In this document: positions 11,052 to 23,461 of the stretch, piece after piece
Position numbering within the stretch: the first letter of the stretch is position 1
Layout of the letters: every line of letters starts with the position of its first letter
NCBI GenBank assembly: GCA_036345935.2
Contig: JADWOT020000010.1
Span: 212,943 to 276,942, forward strand
DNA from: Taenia hydatigena
Taxonomy: Eukaryota; Platyhelminthes; Cestoda; Cyclophyllidea; Taeniidae
Direction: 5' to 3'
Length of the DNA: 64,000 nt
Position numbers and translations under genes: made by a program
Notes under the pieces: model-generated
The model's input: only the letters and a program-made list of their open reading frames with translations
Told to the model about the DNA's origin: nothing
Databases searched by the model: none

Positions 11052-11480
11052 CTCACGAACATCACTTCGCCGAAAATTTGACAGGCCCGTGCGTGCGCGG
11101 CTGCCATTTAAACACGAAAAGGAGACAAATTAATATTATAGATTGTATTTGGTGACCATTTGTTGTTGAATGCATTGATCCTTTGCTTAGGGGGATATGT
11201 CGCGCCAAGATACTGTACAAAATTAATGCAAACATTAAATTATGATATCGCTCATTCAAATAGTTCCGTAAGCGCATAGGTTATGGGAGCATAGTTGAAT
11301 TCGATTGCCACAGTTTTACATGATTATGCATGTCTCCCCGACCGTAGCACTAGGCATGAAAGAGAGAGCAGTATTGATTAAATTAATCGCGGATGCGAGC
11401 CGATCTAAAGGCATTCATGTTTGTTTCCTTGTAGCGATCATCGTGCGACAATCACGTGCTGCTCAGCGAGTTAGTGACCG

Positions 11481-13946
11481 GTGCAATGGGATCTAGACTA
11501 CCTTCAATATTCTTTGCTTTAAATGATTGCAAATATATTCACCTCTAATATTCGTGGCAGAATTTTAAATTTGAGTTCTAGTTATTTGGTCACTCGAAAA
11601 GTCTCATTACTTCACAATGATGACAAGTATTTGCATGGAGGCAAGCAGTATGAGCGGAGTGCAATAAGGGTTGCTGCTCTTAGCGCAACTAGTTTTCATC
11701 CATTGCATGATGGCCAAAGGAGACTCGGGATTGACGCCAATGGAAGCAGGTGTATATCCCAACTGCCATTAGACTGGCGCCGACTATTCTTGAGTAAACG
11801 AAGGGCCGTTTGGGTACAGAGCCATCATGTTACGCTTCTCTTTCTCTTTGTGCTATAAGCCATCATATCTGGTCCAGTAGTGCCTCTCTGTCTATAAATA
11901 AGCTCATTACTCGAATTGTGAAGTGCTATTTGAATTGCAAACCTTTAGTTAGGATTGAATACAATGTTGACAATTTAAATGTAACCAAGGAAAGGCGATT
12001 TAATGCACAGAAGGCTGTACAGCTCTCAGCGCAGCAAAATGATTTTATTGCAGAGTCCATGTTTCTCATGGGAAAATTGCCATGGTACAGCAAAACAGTG
12101 CAGCATAGTATCGTCTACAGCAGTCGATAATGCTCTTTGCGCTTTAGGGCGGTCACAAAAACAGAATTTAGGATGCAAATAATTCTAACTGTCAAATCAG
12201 GTGCAGAAACTCTGTTTCAGCATTTCAGAAGACATGAATTGGACAAAGGAGGGGTGAATTAGTTTCACAAAGTCGCCAATCATGAAGTGGAGCTTAAGCA
12301 GAAGCAAATTAATGTCACCATTTTGAAAGGTACGAATTGAACTTAATTGAGAAGAAAATTGGATTCATAAAGTCAAAATGGATAAAACTGGCGCAAAGCA
12401 AAGAAATAAATTGCTTTCATTATATTAGGAGGCATAAAATGGGGCCAAATTGGTGGCAATTTGTCTTTACTTTGTAATGCTTATTTTATACCTTTTTCGT
12501 CATTTGTGCAATATCCCTTCGACTGACCTTATATGATTAAATTCACGACGGAGTTATGAATGGTAGGTAAGGAGAGGACTAGCATTCCTTGTGCCAAATG
12601 ACAGCATTTTTAGCATCTTATTCTCAGATGAGGATGAGTGACAATGCAACCAACAATTTCTTCGTCTAAATGTATAGAAGCCAGCCGAAATAGAGGCTAA
12701 TGTTGTCATGGCTGTGGTAAAGAGTAAGATCGGGCGAGGTAAATTGCCTAAGAGGGACACATTGCGATGTTCATTTCGGAACATAAGTGAATAATCAATT
12801 CTTGCCCTCTTTGAATTCTCTATTTTTAAAAAAGGCTTATTAAAGTGGGTTTCCACTTGTCGCACAAATAGTGTAGCATTGGACTGGTTCAATTCATTTT
12901 CAAGCTGGAGCCGTAGCAGGCGTGAAAGCTACAGATAAGTTGCTTAGCCCACTTTTATTTAAGCTGTAGTCTATGGCCTGCTGGGGTACAAGGCTGTAAA
13001 TCGAAGCACATTCTATTTAAAAACAGGTTTATTATGATGGAAAACAGAAAGTGTTATGTTGAAGTAAGGAGTGGTGCACTGCCACAGATAGTGGTGCTGT
13101 GAATGAAGAAGGGCTAGCACTTCGTCCTCTATTGATAACCCGAATGGGCAGAATGAGGAGAACTATAGACGCGAGGGAGAGTTTGACAAAGGTAAAATTG
13201 ACTTGGAAAATGCGGAATTTAATACTGACATGAGCGCTACTCTCTGTGAAACCCAGACTGTTTAATGCTGTTCCTAAGCGGCCTTAGTGCGTAAATGGTA
13301 GAATAAATATAAAGCCTAAAGTGTATGCATTCGAAAAAGCTACCTGAAGCGCGTAACTTTCCTTAAGATGAGAAGGGTAGGAAAGGGACAGAAGGAATGG
13401 GAAGTGAATTTGATGTGATAAATAGCGACGAGCACTTGCATGTACCCATTATGCTCCAATCTTGATGAAGGTGGCTGGAGACAACATGATTCTTACCCCT
13501 TTAATTTACCACAAAGGACTGCATGCTTTTAATTAGTGAAGGCATTAATCTTTGTTGGCATCCATCATTGTGCTTAAAATATGTTGTTTGCGTCAATAAG
13601 ACCACGTCTCCTGCAAATGAAAAAATTGGATAGGAATCGAGCACCTACCCTTTACTATCTGGTGTTTTATAAATAGCTATATGGACACCTTCGTTTCTCC
13701 TTAAATTTTGCGATTTTCATTCGTATTAGCATCCCAGTCATTTGATACGCTTCTTCGTTATCCCTGCCTTAAAGCCCGCATTTGACCAGCCACACTGTGA
13801 TTACTTGATTGAACCTAACCGGTAAATCAGTGACAATGCCGATGCCCGCTTTACGTCTGTTTTGACACTTGTAATTTTAAGCTGCAAACGCCTATCAACA
13901 TTTGGTGAATATGAGATAATCATTTTGATGTAGTCACGGAGTCACA
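11481..13946. other. No gene supported
   Basis: Several frames of 100-112 codons exist (11523-11858 +, 11810-12130 +, 12554-12892 -). None has a recognisable domain, a paralogue here or clear splice signals. 12554-12892 begins with a hydrophilic segment and is the most protein-like of them, but there is no independent support. Confidence 0.4.
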
Positions 13947-14046
13947 NNNNNNNNNNNNNNNNNNNNNNNNNNNNNNNNNNNNNNNNNNNNNNNNNNNNNN
14001 NNNNNNNNNNNNNNNNNNNNNNNNNNNNNNNNNNNNNNNNNNNNNN
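13947..14046. other. Assembly gap, 100 N
   Basis: Second 100-base placeholder. The base after it (14047) is already inside the inverted repeat, so the true left end of that repeat is hidden by the gap. Confidence 0.99.
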
Positions 14047-14412
14047 GGAAAAGAAAAACTCCTATGATGTGTGATGCATTTAAATATCCGTCTTTTGATT
14101 GCGACGACTAGTTAAATTTTCCTTAAGACTAATTAATGCACCATGCACAGTGCTTCTTGATGTCGCGCAAGCCAATCTACATGGATCAATTTGCACTGTT
14201 CTAGAATACTTTCTACACGATTAAAGTAATGATGATTTCGATGAGGGGCGTCACCAGAAACAATCAATGCTTAGCAGCACTTTTGAGTAGAACTTCCCTT
14301 CCTTCGCTTTTGTGCTTCAAAATCTTGCTGGGACATTTTTAATGACGGGAAATAGACAAATAGCACACCTATCCTTATATATTGTCAGTGTCATTTGTAT
14401 TACTTTGCAATG

Positions 14413-15048
14413 AAAGACGAGGCACTCTCCTCTTTATTTGCATTATTGAGACAATAGCCTTTTGGACCGAACGCAGCACGTAGAAGACGAAATTGCAACC
14501 TGTCAATGACAGTTCGTTTAGTTGGAATAAAATCACATCCATTCGGTCAAAATTAAATCCGCGGATAATGCAGCGGTACTTCCTACTTCTCTGTCCTTAA
14601 TCAGGGCACACTTATAGCTCTCTATGCTTCCTTAACCCTTGGATTTTTTTTTAAATTCTCGAGCGCTTTGTCAAGAATACATTTTCATTCTTGAAAAAAG
14701 GAATGCAAAATGCCGTAAATAGCTTATTGCAATGAATCCTATCCAAGTGTGTCATTGCGTGGCATTTAATTGCCAAGGATGTGCTGTGAATAGCTATCAC
14801 TGTGGCGCAGGGAAATTAATGCCTTCTATCCTAGTCATTATACTCTTCATAGTACCCAGCACAATTGTATGCACTGTCAGCCCTTTATACCCTTTATGGT
14901 AAGGCGATCAATAACTAAACAAATTACAAAAAAATCAAAAACTTCTTGGCATTACAACCTTTGCTAAATGACCTATTTTAGTATAGTGCGTTATTCTCTC
15001 CTCATCAAATAGAATTGATGGTCACTAGATTTCCATGACATTGTAGCA
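14413..15048 (-). pseudogene. Zinc-finger pseudogene inside the left arm
   Basis: Mirror image of 27265-27900. Remnants in gene order on the minus strand: tail of exon 3 (about 14968-15048), end of exon 4 with the HAMTHL-like motif (about 14748-14823), and exon 5 (14413-14578). The finger 3 region reads CIIRGFNFDRMDVILFQ, so the second cysteine and the first histidine are lost. A frameshift then follows before the conserved RLLRAAF segment. Confidence 0.65.
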
Positions 15049-15077
15049 CAGATAGGTGGAAAAGAGTCTCTATGGGT

Positions 15078-15443
15078 GAGCTACTTCTTAGCGTGACAAA
15101 CGCTTAAAATTAGGCAAACTAGGGTTTTGTGTGAATGGGTCTATCGACCAAGCCAGCTTCAACGAGTCAGAACCAATGCGCGCGATTAAGGATGCATATT
15201 TATCTACAAGCACACTTGGTGGCAGCCATCTAGAGCAATTCAAAGCCATCATTCAAGTCGGAGTAATAGCAGTCGAAATCGTGCATTTCAAAGGAGTAGA
15301 GAACAATTAAAATGCTAGCAATGCAATTGCTTGCGTGTAGCAGTGTTTCTCTGATTGTTCTTGAACTGAAAGTCTGCCATTTGTTGCTTTGGGTCGTGGA
15401 TGCAGTAGCATTGGTGTCATTGGTGTACTTTTACTCCCAAAAC
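15078..15443 (-). repeat. Remnant of second sequence family, left arm
   Basis: Mirror of 26870-27235. It contains a decayed match to the block at 49463-49530 and to the GGTTCTGACTCG...GGTCGATAGAC block at 51110-51150. Noncoding as it stands. Confidence 0.4.
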
Positions 15444-17393
15444 GGAGCGAAATGTGTTGCACGGCTTCAGTAACTGCTATGTATTGATATATTCTCCAAT
15501 TTGTAGGAGCATCTTACCTCTATCTTGCAATTTGTTTAAGTCCTTGCCATAACTTGCCATGATAGTTGAGAGTGATGGGTCTTTTACACCCAGTGATGTC
15601 TGGTCTATCCACAACCTTTCCACTACTTTTCATCATTTTTAGACCCCTGTAGGACCGGCCAAACAATGACAGCTTGAAGACCGAGCTGCATCAATACCCA
15701 CCGTACAAAAATGCAAGGTAAGGACCGATTAACGGTGGAGTAAAAGCCCACAAACTACAAGCCTGTTATCTCAAAGTGCCTTGCCCAATATACTTCTCAT
15801 GTTCTAGTATAGTAACCAAATCTTCGTTAACAATTGCACATTACTTACATACAACACTTCTAATTTGTTCATTTAATGCCACCAATCTCCGTTGCCCGCA
15901 GCAGTGTTTCACTTACTGACTAGCTTTTCAGAAGTGTCTACCCTCAATGCTATGCCTTCGTCGCTATGCCAATAATGGTGACACCGCACCGCGCGCACAT
16001 CTTAGGGCTAATTATTAAGCGGATTACTTAATGGCCTAATGGATGAGAAGAACGCGATCGGCCATTCAGATGCATACCGGATTCACTTTGTAAAATCCAT
16101 TCTCGCCAAAAACACCGATTTCGTCATTGCATCGTTGTCAGTAGCATTGATAAGGACTGATGACTCCATAATTCTAGTTTTGATGTGGACACCAGCGACC
16201 GCAGCGAAAGCAATCTACACCTATGCCTAAATGCCATCAATTTTTCAGCTTGATAATGCTTCTCGGACAAGTTTAACTGGCTCCGTGAAATTTTACCTTA
16301 CTCTGGCTCAATGGCTTCTCGGAGACTTGATAAGATGCAGAATGATCTTAAATTAGAAATATGGAGCAGACCACTGACGCTGGTGAAAGACTGGCTCCTA
16401 TTTTGTCATCGAAACCTAAGGCAGTGCACATCGCACATGGAGTTATGGGTCATTCTGAAAGTTAGTCAGGTAGTACTATGAACATGACTTCACACCAAAC
16501 ATCTGTGCTAGCTCTCTGATGTCAGCCGCTGGAAGAAAACACTGGGTTTATAACTAGAAATATTTATGCGATGCTCGATTTCCGTGATCTCTTTGTGGCA
16601 GTTGTCAGTAGTTTGTGTGAAGTTTCGCTGTTCACCAACGAGATGCTTGTCTTGACAGAGATTTTTGTAACAATGCAGAAATTCGCGAAGTGCAAAAAAT
16701 GATTTGAATGAGCCACTAGCGCAACGCGGCACAAAATATGTTCTTAGATCACTTGCACGCATATCAATTTATTCACTCCCTATTAGGTACGCTGAACTAC
16801 TGGGCGAACCTGCTTCGATTGACCCACTTGAGGCATTCTGAAGCATCCGCACATCATTAGAAGCCTCAGTTTGACTGGTTCTCCTACCATTTACTAACAG
16901 AATGTTTAACAATCAGTGGTTCTTTTTATTTTTACAATGCGTTCGGTTACTTTAATTCCTTACGATTGGCGGCGTTTACCACGCGCACGCAATACTAGCT
17001 TGCTTGGCCTAAAACAATTAATGAATTTTATGTGGTTCGTAATGTGATGCCACTGATAAATGTACGATTAGCTGGAGACCTGGTCTAGTGCAAATAGCAG
17101 TAAGTGGTATGATGTCAGCATCTTATCAAATATTTAAGCTTCACACACGATAATTCAATAAATCTAGCACGGTCCGTGGCGGACGGCAACAAATGACTTA
17201 AAGACAAGTTCGACGTGTTATTTTGGTTCCACGCATGCATACAGCAATGTAAGAAGGGACACAAAATAGAGCGTAAAGAGCCAGACAAATTAGTGGATGC
17301 AAGTGCTAAAGGAAATGAGTGTGCCTAATCATATCCAATTAGTGAATGAACCGCACGACACAATGGGATGCAGATTGCTTCAAAGAAAGCAGG

Positions 17394-19169
17394 ACTTTGC
17401 ATTCATTTGCCTCAATATTTTCTACGACTACAAAGTTTCTCTGCTTTGCTAAACAAGAAGAAACTAGGGATTGGTAAGGTTATTCGCATTTCTACTTTAA
17501 CTATCTTAGCATAGCGTCATATGAATTTTGCTCAGTCGCAATGATTTTGGCGCTAGTTTATGCTGCTTCACAAATAAGCAATCTTAAATGTCGCCTATGT
17601 GGTTAGCTACGACAATTCATTCTGATTTTAAACAAATAACACCATTGTGCTTCTGTGTGGCAGACCTCGTAACACTTCTGGCAGGTTCAGCGGTGCCAGC
17701 AAGCAAATGTAAACGCTCTCTCGCTTTGTCCCTTCTCTAGGTATTGTTGTGATAATCAGTGTTTTCCTTGATCCGAACCAGCTAAACTGATTTGTTTGGC
17801 ATGGCTCAACGAACCGTTATTCTCTAGGTCTAGACTAGGTAATGTCATTTTGAAAATCATTTGGAAAATAACACTTTACAGCACTTGTCTCGAGCATAAT
17901 AATTTTTATCATTTCGCTGCTTTAGCATGCGCGTAGACAAAGTTATGAGCTAGATATCATCTAAAGCCTTAAAGATAAACGCTTGCGGACTCGGCCGTTG
18001 GTCTTGATCTCGAAGTATCTCACGCTATTTTCATGGCCCTAATCAGGCGCAACTTTGCTGCATTTCTGTCTTCCCCACGTTAATAGCAAGGACACAGCGC
18101 TAGCTTCGCACTCCGAATGCTATCGAACCGTTCCTCCTGACCACGTTAGCTCAATCTGGATGTTCATTATGTATGGTGTCTCAGCGTTAACGTGGTCTCT
18201 TACTATATGACAATTACCTGCGAGTTTTTTGCATATCCCAGAGGTTATCTTTCCCAAGGCTAAGAAATCGTTCCACTAATTGCAGCAAACAGTGCCGGGG
18301 CTCACAAGTCACATGAGTTCAGCTTGCACTTGAGCCAACACTCCGTAGTTGGCGAAATCGAAGTGCTTCTTAGACTATTGTAGGCTTATCTTTAATTCAT
18401 ACACCACCAGAATAATGCATTCGCAATCACATCTAGATTTAATAATGCCACAAATAGCAGTAAAGTAGAAACCATTCTTTAAAAGGCAAAAACTTAATCA
18501 GAGCACATTTTGCTTTTATGCTCTAAAAATATTTGTCTACACTTCTAACACATTAGTTTGCACTTTTATGGAGGTCTCGGATTATGTGGTCTCATCCAGA
18601 TTGCATTTCACTTTAAGTAATGACTTTTAAAGTAGGCTTTTAAATTGCTTAGTAACTCGCCACATCGGTAGGTCATCGGAAGCATTTGTGCAATTTATAT
18701 ACACGGATTAGAACGGCTCACAACATCTTGCTGATCGGGCTTAAGCGTGTTTTCGAGTGCATCGCAAAGAATAGCTGATTGTCAGCCTCTTTGAGGGACT
18801 TCATTTATTTAACAATCCAATATTTTTGTGCCGCGTTACTTTTGGCTACCCACATCAATAATTTCCGATTTACATTAGTAGATGGGAGTTAAGTTCATCT
18901 GTTCTACAAACAGGACTTTATCCGGTTTTATAACTATGGAGGTCTTTTGTTTCTTCTGTCTAATGTCAACCTACTATGATGTGGCAGCATAACATCCAAC
19001 CAAAAATATTTTGATGCAGCAAGTTTAGCAAAAAGACACTAAGCAAAGAAAACTCGTGAAGAAGCATTTGTTGCGTCCTGCTTGTCAGCCTATTATTTTA
19101 CAAACCGTAGGACTAAGACAAATTTATCCCCAGAATTCGCCGCTAGGATTTTATTAGCTCGTAGCATAA
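17394..19169. other. No gene seen
   Basis: Left part of the spacer between the inverted arms. No frame has recognisable content and no repeat of other window sequence was found past about 17460. Confidence 0.45.
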
Positions 19170-20131
19170 GACGAAGCATTGCCTCCCTCATCTGCATTAT
19201 AAGGGCGATATCCCTGGGATTAAATGGAGCCCGCAGGAAAAGAAGGCGCAAGTGCTCAATGGCATCTCGTTCAGTTGATTAATCCTGATCTGTGTGGGAT
19301 AGTGTCACATCGATGTCGTCAAATTTAGGCCCGCAGATAATGCAGTGGCAAATTTTTCTTCCTTATCCTTTAGCAGAGCATGCTTGAGTCTCCTTAAGCA
19401 CGTGGAATAAAGGAGAATCTCGGTTCTTGAAATCCTCCAATCTTTTCTGGAATCTCGGATCTGATGTCAGGACACGTTTTAGTCTTCATTGGAATAGGAA
19501 CGTAACTGGAAGGGCAAGGAACATGGAATGCAATCAAACCTTACCAGCATGTGCCTTTGCGTGGTGCTCTGCTTCCAAAAGTGAGCTGAACCCCTGGAAC
19601 CATTGCATGCACAAGCCAAACTTGCAATTACTGCGACGCAGGAGGGGTTGCTGCATCCAATCCAAGTCGTTGTGTTCTTCATTGCAGCTGGTACATTCGC
19701 ATACGCCTTCAGCCACTACTTTACTTCCCACAGCAAAATTAAACAAGGAATTAAGCAAATCGAAGAACAATACAAATTAGTCATTGGCGTATATAATGGT
19801 ATATAAACTTCTCATACTTTAGCACGGTGCATTATTCTCTCCGCATGAGATAGAATTGATAGGTATTAAATTTGCCCAACATTGCAACTGTGTCTCTCGA
19901 TCAGCTATAGAGGGTTTCTCAGTACACTCCTTACCAAGGATATACTTTAGTTGGAAATGTTTGATCGTGTGCACCTTCTGATGTAAATTCTTGGGAACGA
20001 AGAACGATTCACGCACTTATCACAATCCCCTCACGCGACCCAATCTCGTCGTCCAAGTTGATAAAGACTGCTTCGCGTGGCCTTCTATTATTTTCCATCT
20101 TCCCGTTAGAACCTTTACTTAATGGATCTGA
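19170..20131 (-). pseudogene. Old zinc-finger pseudogene in the inverted-repeat spacer
   Basis: All but the first exon can be matched to the intact gene on the minus strand. Exon 2 (about 20040-20131) keeps SNGKMEN...REA and DDEIG. Exon 3 (about 19860-19990) keeps LKYILGKE and ADRETQLQ. Exon 4 (19545 to about 19720) still ends at a conserved GTAAGG donor. Exon 5 lies at about 19170-19370. Finger 1 has lost both histidines (QQPLLRR), finger 2 its second cysteine (CMQW), and finger 3 meets an in-frame TAA where its last histidine should be. It is far more diverged than the other copies, so it is an early member. Confidence 0.7.
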
Positions 20132-20566
20132 AGCTACGACTTTCTGCTGCAGCAGTTTCTCTGAACCTTTGCGACTGAGAACAAGATTTCATGCAAAACC
20201 ATTTAGCACCTCCGATTCGGTGCAATTATGAATCCTAACTCTCTTACACTCCAGCCCTTAATGCCTTGAGTTTGGCTTATTTCTTTTAAATTTTAGTGAC
20301 CAAAATCGTTTACAACCTTCGAATTGCTGATATTGTATAACAATCTCACTCATGGTAAATACTTTTTGTTTTAGCTAGAATAGTAAGCCATTTTCCTGCA
20401 ATCCAATAGAGTCCTGCGGGTACGATGCGCAGGCCTGCACAGTTAAGGTGTTCATGGATTTACTACGGAAGATATCAAACAGCTTAAGAATGACGGATTA
20501 TAAGGGCTATTTGGAAATGTCAACAAACAACTTTTACTGATTTTCTGTTAGTGGGATTATACAGGC

Positions 20567-20797
20567 TTGATGCGCAAGAATTGCGCTGTTTTCACGACTA
20601 CCTATGCACTGATGGTGCCAATGAGAGTGTCCCCAAAGCCTGAAGCAGCAAACATAACTCTACAAAATCTAAAAAATTACCATGTTGCGCATACGCCAAC
20701 CCTGTTCTTATTGTCAAAAAAAGTTGAAGCAGCGTTGCTAGGACTTAGTTGTTTCCCTACGTACTCAGCGCCTTCAGCAACTAATGCTCTAACTTGA
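20567..20797 (+). pseudogene. Second sequence family, diverged copy
   Basis: 76-codon frame containing MVPMRVSPKPEA, matching the PVRLLPKPK segment at 49463. The 150 bases before it also match those before 49463 (both have TGTCAACAAAC about 70-80 bases upstream). It stands head to head with the zinc-finger pseudogene at 19170-20131, just as 49463 stands against 47993-49103. Product unknown. Confidence 0.4.
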
Positions 20798-21439
20798 AGA
20801 TTTAGCCAAGCTGTCACTGTTCGAGGTGGCCGTAAACAACCTTAAATAAACCATCATCAAGTGGTTTTGTTAAAGTGTGCGCATTCATTGTGGAATGGAA
20901 ATACCTACAAATGTTCAAAAGGAATCGCACTTACTTTTAATAGGCGAACATGTGTGTAAATGCGAATCAAATGACTTCGTGCTAATCGTTAATGCTGCTG
21001 CTATTCGACCTTTAAGCCCTTAGGTGAGGTGGAAAATTGCACAGACTTACTTGAACTATCTCTCGTGACTTAAGTTTTTCCGCACTATAGTGCGTTTGGC
21101 CTGCTTTGCTCCTTCCACCTTCTTCCCTATCTCTGAGGAAGTCGTGAAGAGAAATTGTGACAAACCCAAGTTGTAACTGTTCATGGAAGGATAAGAAATA
21201 GCTTTCCTTGTAATTAAAACGCCCTCTGACTGATGATGTGCGTGGAACCATTCTTAATGCGTAAAAGCCATTGTGCCAGTTGATGGCCTATCCTAGCGGG
21301 GTGGCACGGTGATTCCCGGGAGCGTGACTCATTCCCGCCCCAAACTCTTATTAGGCCGAGCTGTACTCTTTCTCCCATAGTAAATGTGTCGATCAGAAGG
21401 AAGAGGAGGAACCCTCTACACTGGCGACAGCGTTGGTGG

Positions 21440-21830
21440 ACCTTCCCCATTTCAAGGAAGGAATGAATTTCGGGGATCGAATAAAAACGTGAGGTTCAAG
21501 ATTCACTTGTACCCTCAGTGGCCGAAAGCTATGCTGATCCTGCATGCTCTCCCGCAAGAGCTTTTCTCCGCAGCGATTCATGCCGGAGTCTCACCTGACT
21601 CCGATCTTGACCAGTGCTGCGACATACCGGCTCAACTCGTTATCGACCAGTGAGAGGAGTCGCTGGCTAGAGAGTTCTTCCACAGCAATCAAAATCCAGG
21701 CGAAACGACGAGGAATACGCGGAAGTCATGCAAATCCTTGCCGAACGGGCCTTCAGAGTCTGCCCACCTAGCAAAGTGAGAAGGTGGGTGGCTGTTCAAT
21801 TTTAAAGCCGGAGTCCCACCTCCGTCCATC
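21440..21830 (+). mobile_element. LTR-retrotransposon Gag-like remnant
   Basis: A frame to 21653 contains LHALPQELFSAAIHAGVSP followed by LDQCCDIPAQL, and a shifted frame after it contains EYAEVMQILAERAF, FRVCPPSKVRRWV and AVQF. This order (a LL.ALP..LF.AA..AGI.. helix, then an EEY...L..LA..AF.. helix) is typical of Gag capsid-like regions of LTR retrotransposons in invertebrates. At least one frameshift and stop codons at about 21651 and 21803 break it. The area to about 22040 is locally GC-richer than its surroundings and may be more of the element. No LTRs, protease or polymerase were seen, so only a dead fragment remains. Confidence 0.5.
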
Positions 21831-22049
21831 GCAGCAAAGCTTCAGATCATGAAGACCAACGATACATTGGCAAATATTGCATGGTGGATGCTCTCGTCGA
21901 CACTTTCATAAAGACGCTAATGGCTTCAAACGGCCGCCTTATTGGCGGTTTATCACGCCAATTCACGGTCAAACCGTTTCGAAAGCCAACGGGCCCGGAT
22001 GTTGGGAGTGTACGCAATGGGGTGGAGTTGAAGGGTGTAATAAAATTAA

Positions 22050-23171
22050 TAAGTACATAAAATTTGGTACGATTTCTTTACATTTATATGCACCTAATTA
22101 AAGCCTCAGTTCGACTTGTAATTTTCAAGACATAAGTTTATGGCAGGACGCATGTGTTTTAAAGGAAGCACGCCTTTAAGTTATTCGCATACCATTTCCA
22201 AGGTGATTTGTGGAAGCTGCTTTTCACTTCGTTGCACTTCTGCACAGAAGCATCATGATATTTGTAAAAATAGTTCACGTTTCTTTCAAAGATTTATCTT
22301 AAGTACCAAGGACCACTTAGTGGGAATGTCATTGTTGGATCTGAATCGCACGAGAATGTTCCAATTCTAGCTAGAGCATGATTTACTATGAATGGGTGAT
22401 TTAGTAATGAATTTTGAACCAAAATCTCGCACATAGCATTAATTTATGCAAGACTCAGGTGGGAACTGACTTGTTTTTGGTTTATTATCATAATTTTAAT
22501 GCATAAATTAACAGTAGCCGTTTACTGAACAATTTGACTTTGCTCTGCTAACCTTAAAGTCAAATAATTAATGTTAAGTAAGTTACTTTACATGAACTAC
22601 ATCATCAGTGTTGTAGTTAGAAGCCCACAGGTAAGGCCATAAAAGAATTTAATCAAGAATGAGCTGCTCAAGTCGTTTCACAACCACAGAAAAGATCTGA
22701 ATGATGTAGAGATTTAACTTGCGGCCTATGCTACTAATTCGTGCATAGGACGATGGACACATAAAACTATCATGCCAGCCTAAATGCACGGCGTTCTATG
22801 TTTTCCTTGTTTTGATCTGGAATTGATCTTACCAAGATCCTGGTTGATGGCTTGCTACGGTGCCAATGCAGGCGAGTCTCCTGCTAAACCACAAAATTTT
22901 GTCCCGCGATTGTACGAGGAGCCTGTTATGAGCTGCATGTTGGGCTACTTTCGTTCCCGTGAATTACAGTTAAATTGCAAAACGTTATATATAAAGGAGT
23001 GACCGCAATGCACTACGAATAATTTCACAAGCGTACGACTGTAATCGAATTTGTAGTTCTGTTCGGAGTTTTTAACTTCGCACTCATGTGTTATATACCC
23101 TTTCGAAAAAGCCAATGAATCACAATTTTACGCGTTTTTTATGTAAAATGAAATTCTAACGCTAATATCAG
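22050..23171. other. No gene supported
   Basis: Frames at 22140-22370 and 22784-23002 have no recognisable domain. I looked here for zinc-finger exon 4 on the plus strand, which should precede the exon at 23172, and did not find it. Confidence 0.4.
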
Positions 23172-23461
23172 GTCCCAAATCAGTGAAAAAGTTCAGAAAT
23201 CCTGAGAATGCAGGGCCTACTCAATCCTCTAAGCTCGAAGTGCAGCAAGAGTGCCGTACAGAAAAAGAGCACAACAAAGATTGCAGCTGCACCATCTGCA
23301 GATTTACGTTTAACCGCCTGGATGTAGTGCTATCCCACGCTGAACAGCAGCATCCCACCGAACTAGATGTCATCAATCGGTTGCGTCTTCAACTTCTGCG
23401 TGCTGCATTCGATCCTATGGGTTATCGCCGCAAAAATGCAGATAAAAGTGGAAGTGTCTAA
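23172..23461 (+). pseudogene. Isolated last exon of the zinc-finger family
   Basis: Homologous to exon 5 of the intact gene. Possible acceptor ATATCAG ends at 23171. The frame keeps an acidic linker, an intact finger 3 (CTICRFTFNRLDVVLSH, then AEQQH) and the C-terminal RLRLQLLRAAFDPMGY, after which a changed end gives a stop at 23461. The linker is shortened at its start relative to the other copies. No exons 1-4 are recognisable upstream, so on its own it cannot make the family protein; it may be a pseudogene fragment or have acquired new 5' exons. Confidence 0.6.

Larger units (their letters stand above)
9130..11480. repeat. Direct repeat A, copy 2, interrupted by an insertion
   Basis: Second copy of 6590-8240. 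It is about 700 bases longer because of sequence between 9724 and 10433 that has no counterpart in copy 1; similarity resumes on both sides of it. Confidence 0.7.
14047..17393 (-). repeat. Inverted repeat, left arm (3.35 kb)
   Basis: Reverse complement of 24920-28266. Position x pairs with 42313-x throughout without indels, and very few mismatches were noticed; one is 17131 (T) against 25182 (G). After 17393 a weaker match continues for about 70 bases and then stops. The same sequence is also in tandem copies 2 and 3, so this arm is one of four near-identical copies. Confidence 0.95.

Noticed and set aside
16039..16762. Frames of 63 and 84 codons present in four copies (16039, 16508, 25551, 26083 and tandem counterparts)
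   Set aside because: They recur only because the whole repeat recurs. No domain, and they lie in sequence that otherwise behaves as noncoding.
17394..17460. Continuation of the inverted repeat to 17460/24853 as part of the arms
   Set aside because: Similarity remains but drops abruptly after 17393/24920 with several mismatches and indels, so it was treated as older flanking homology rather than part of the near-identical arm.
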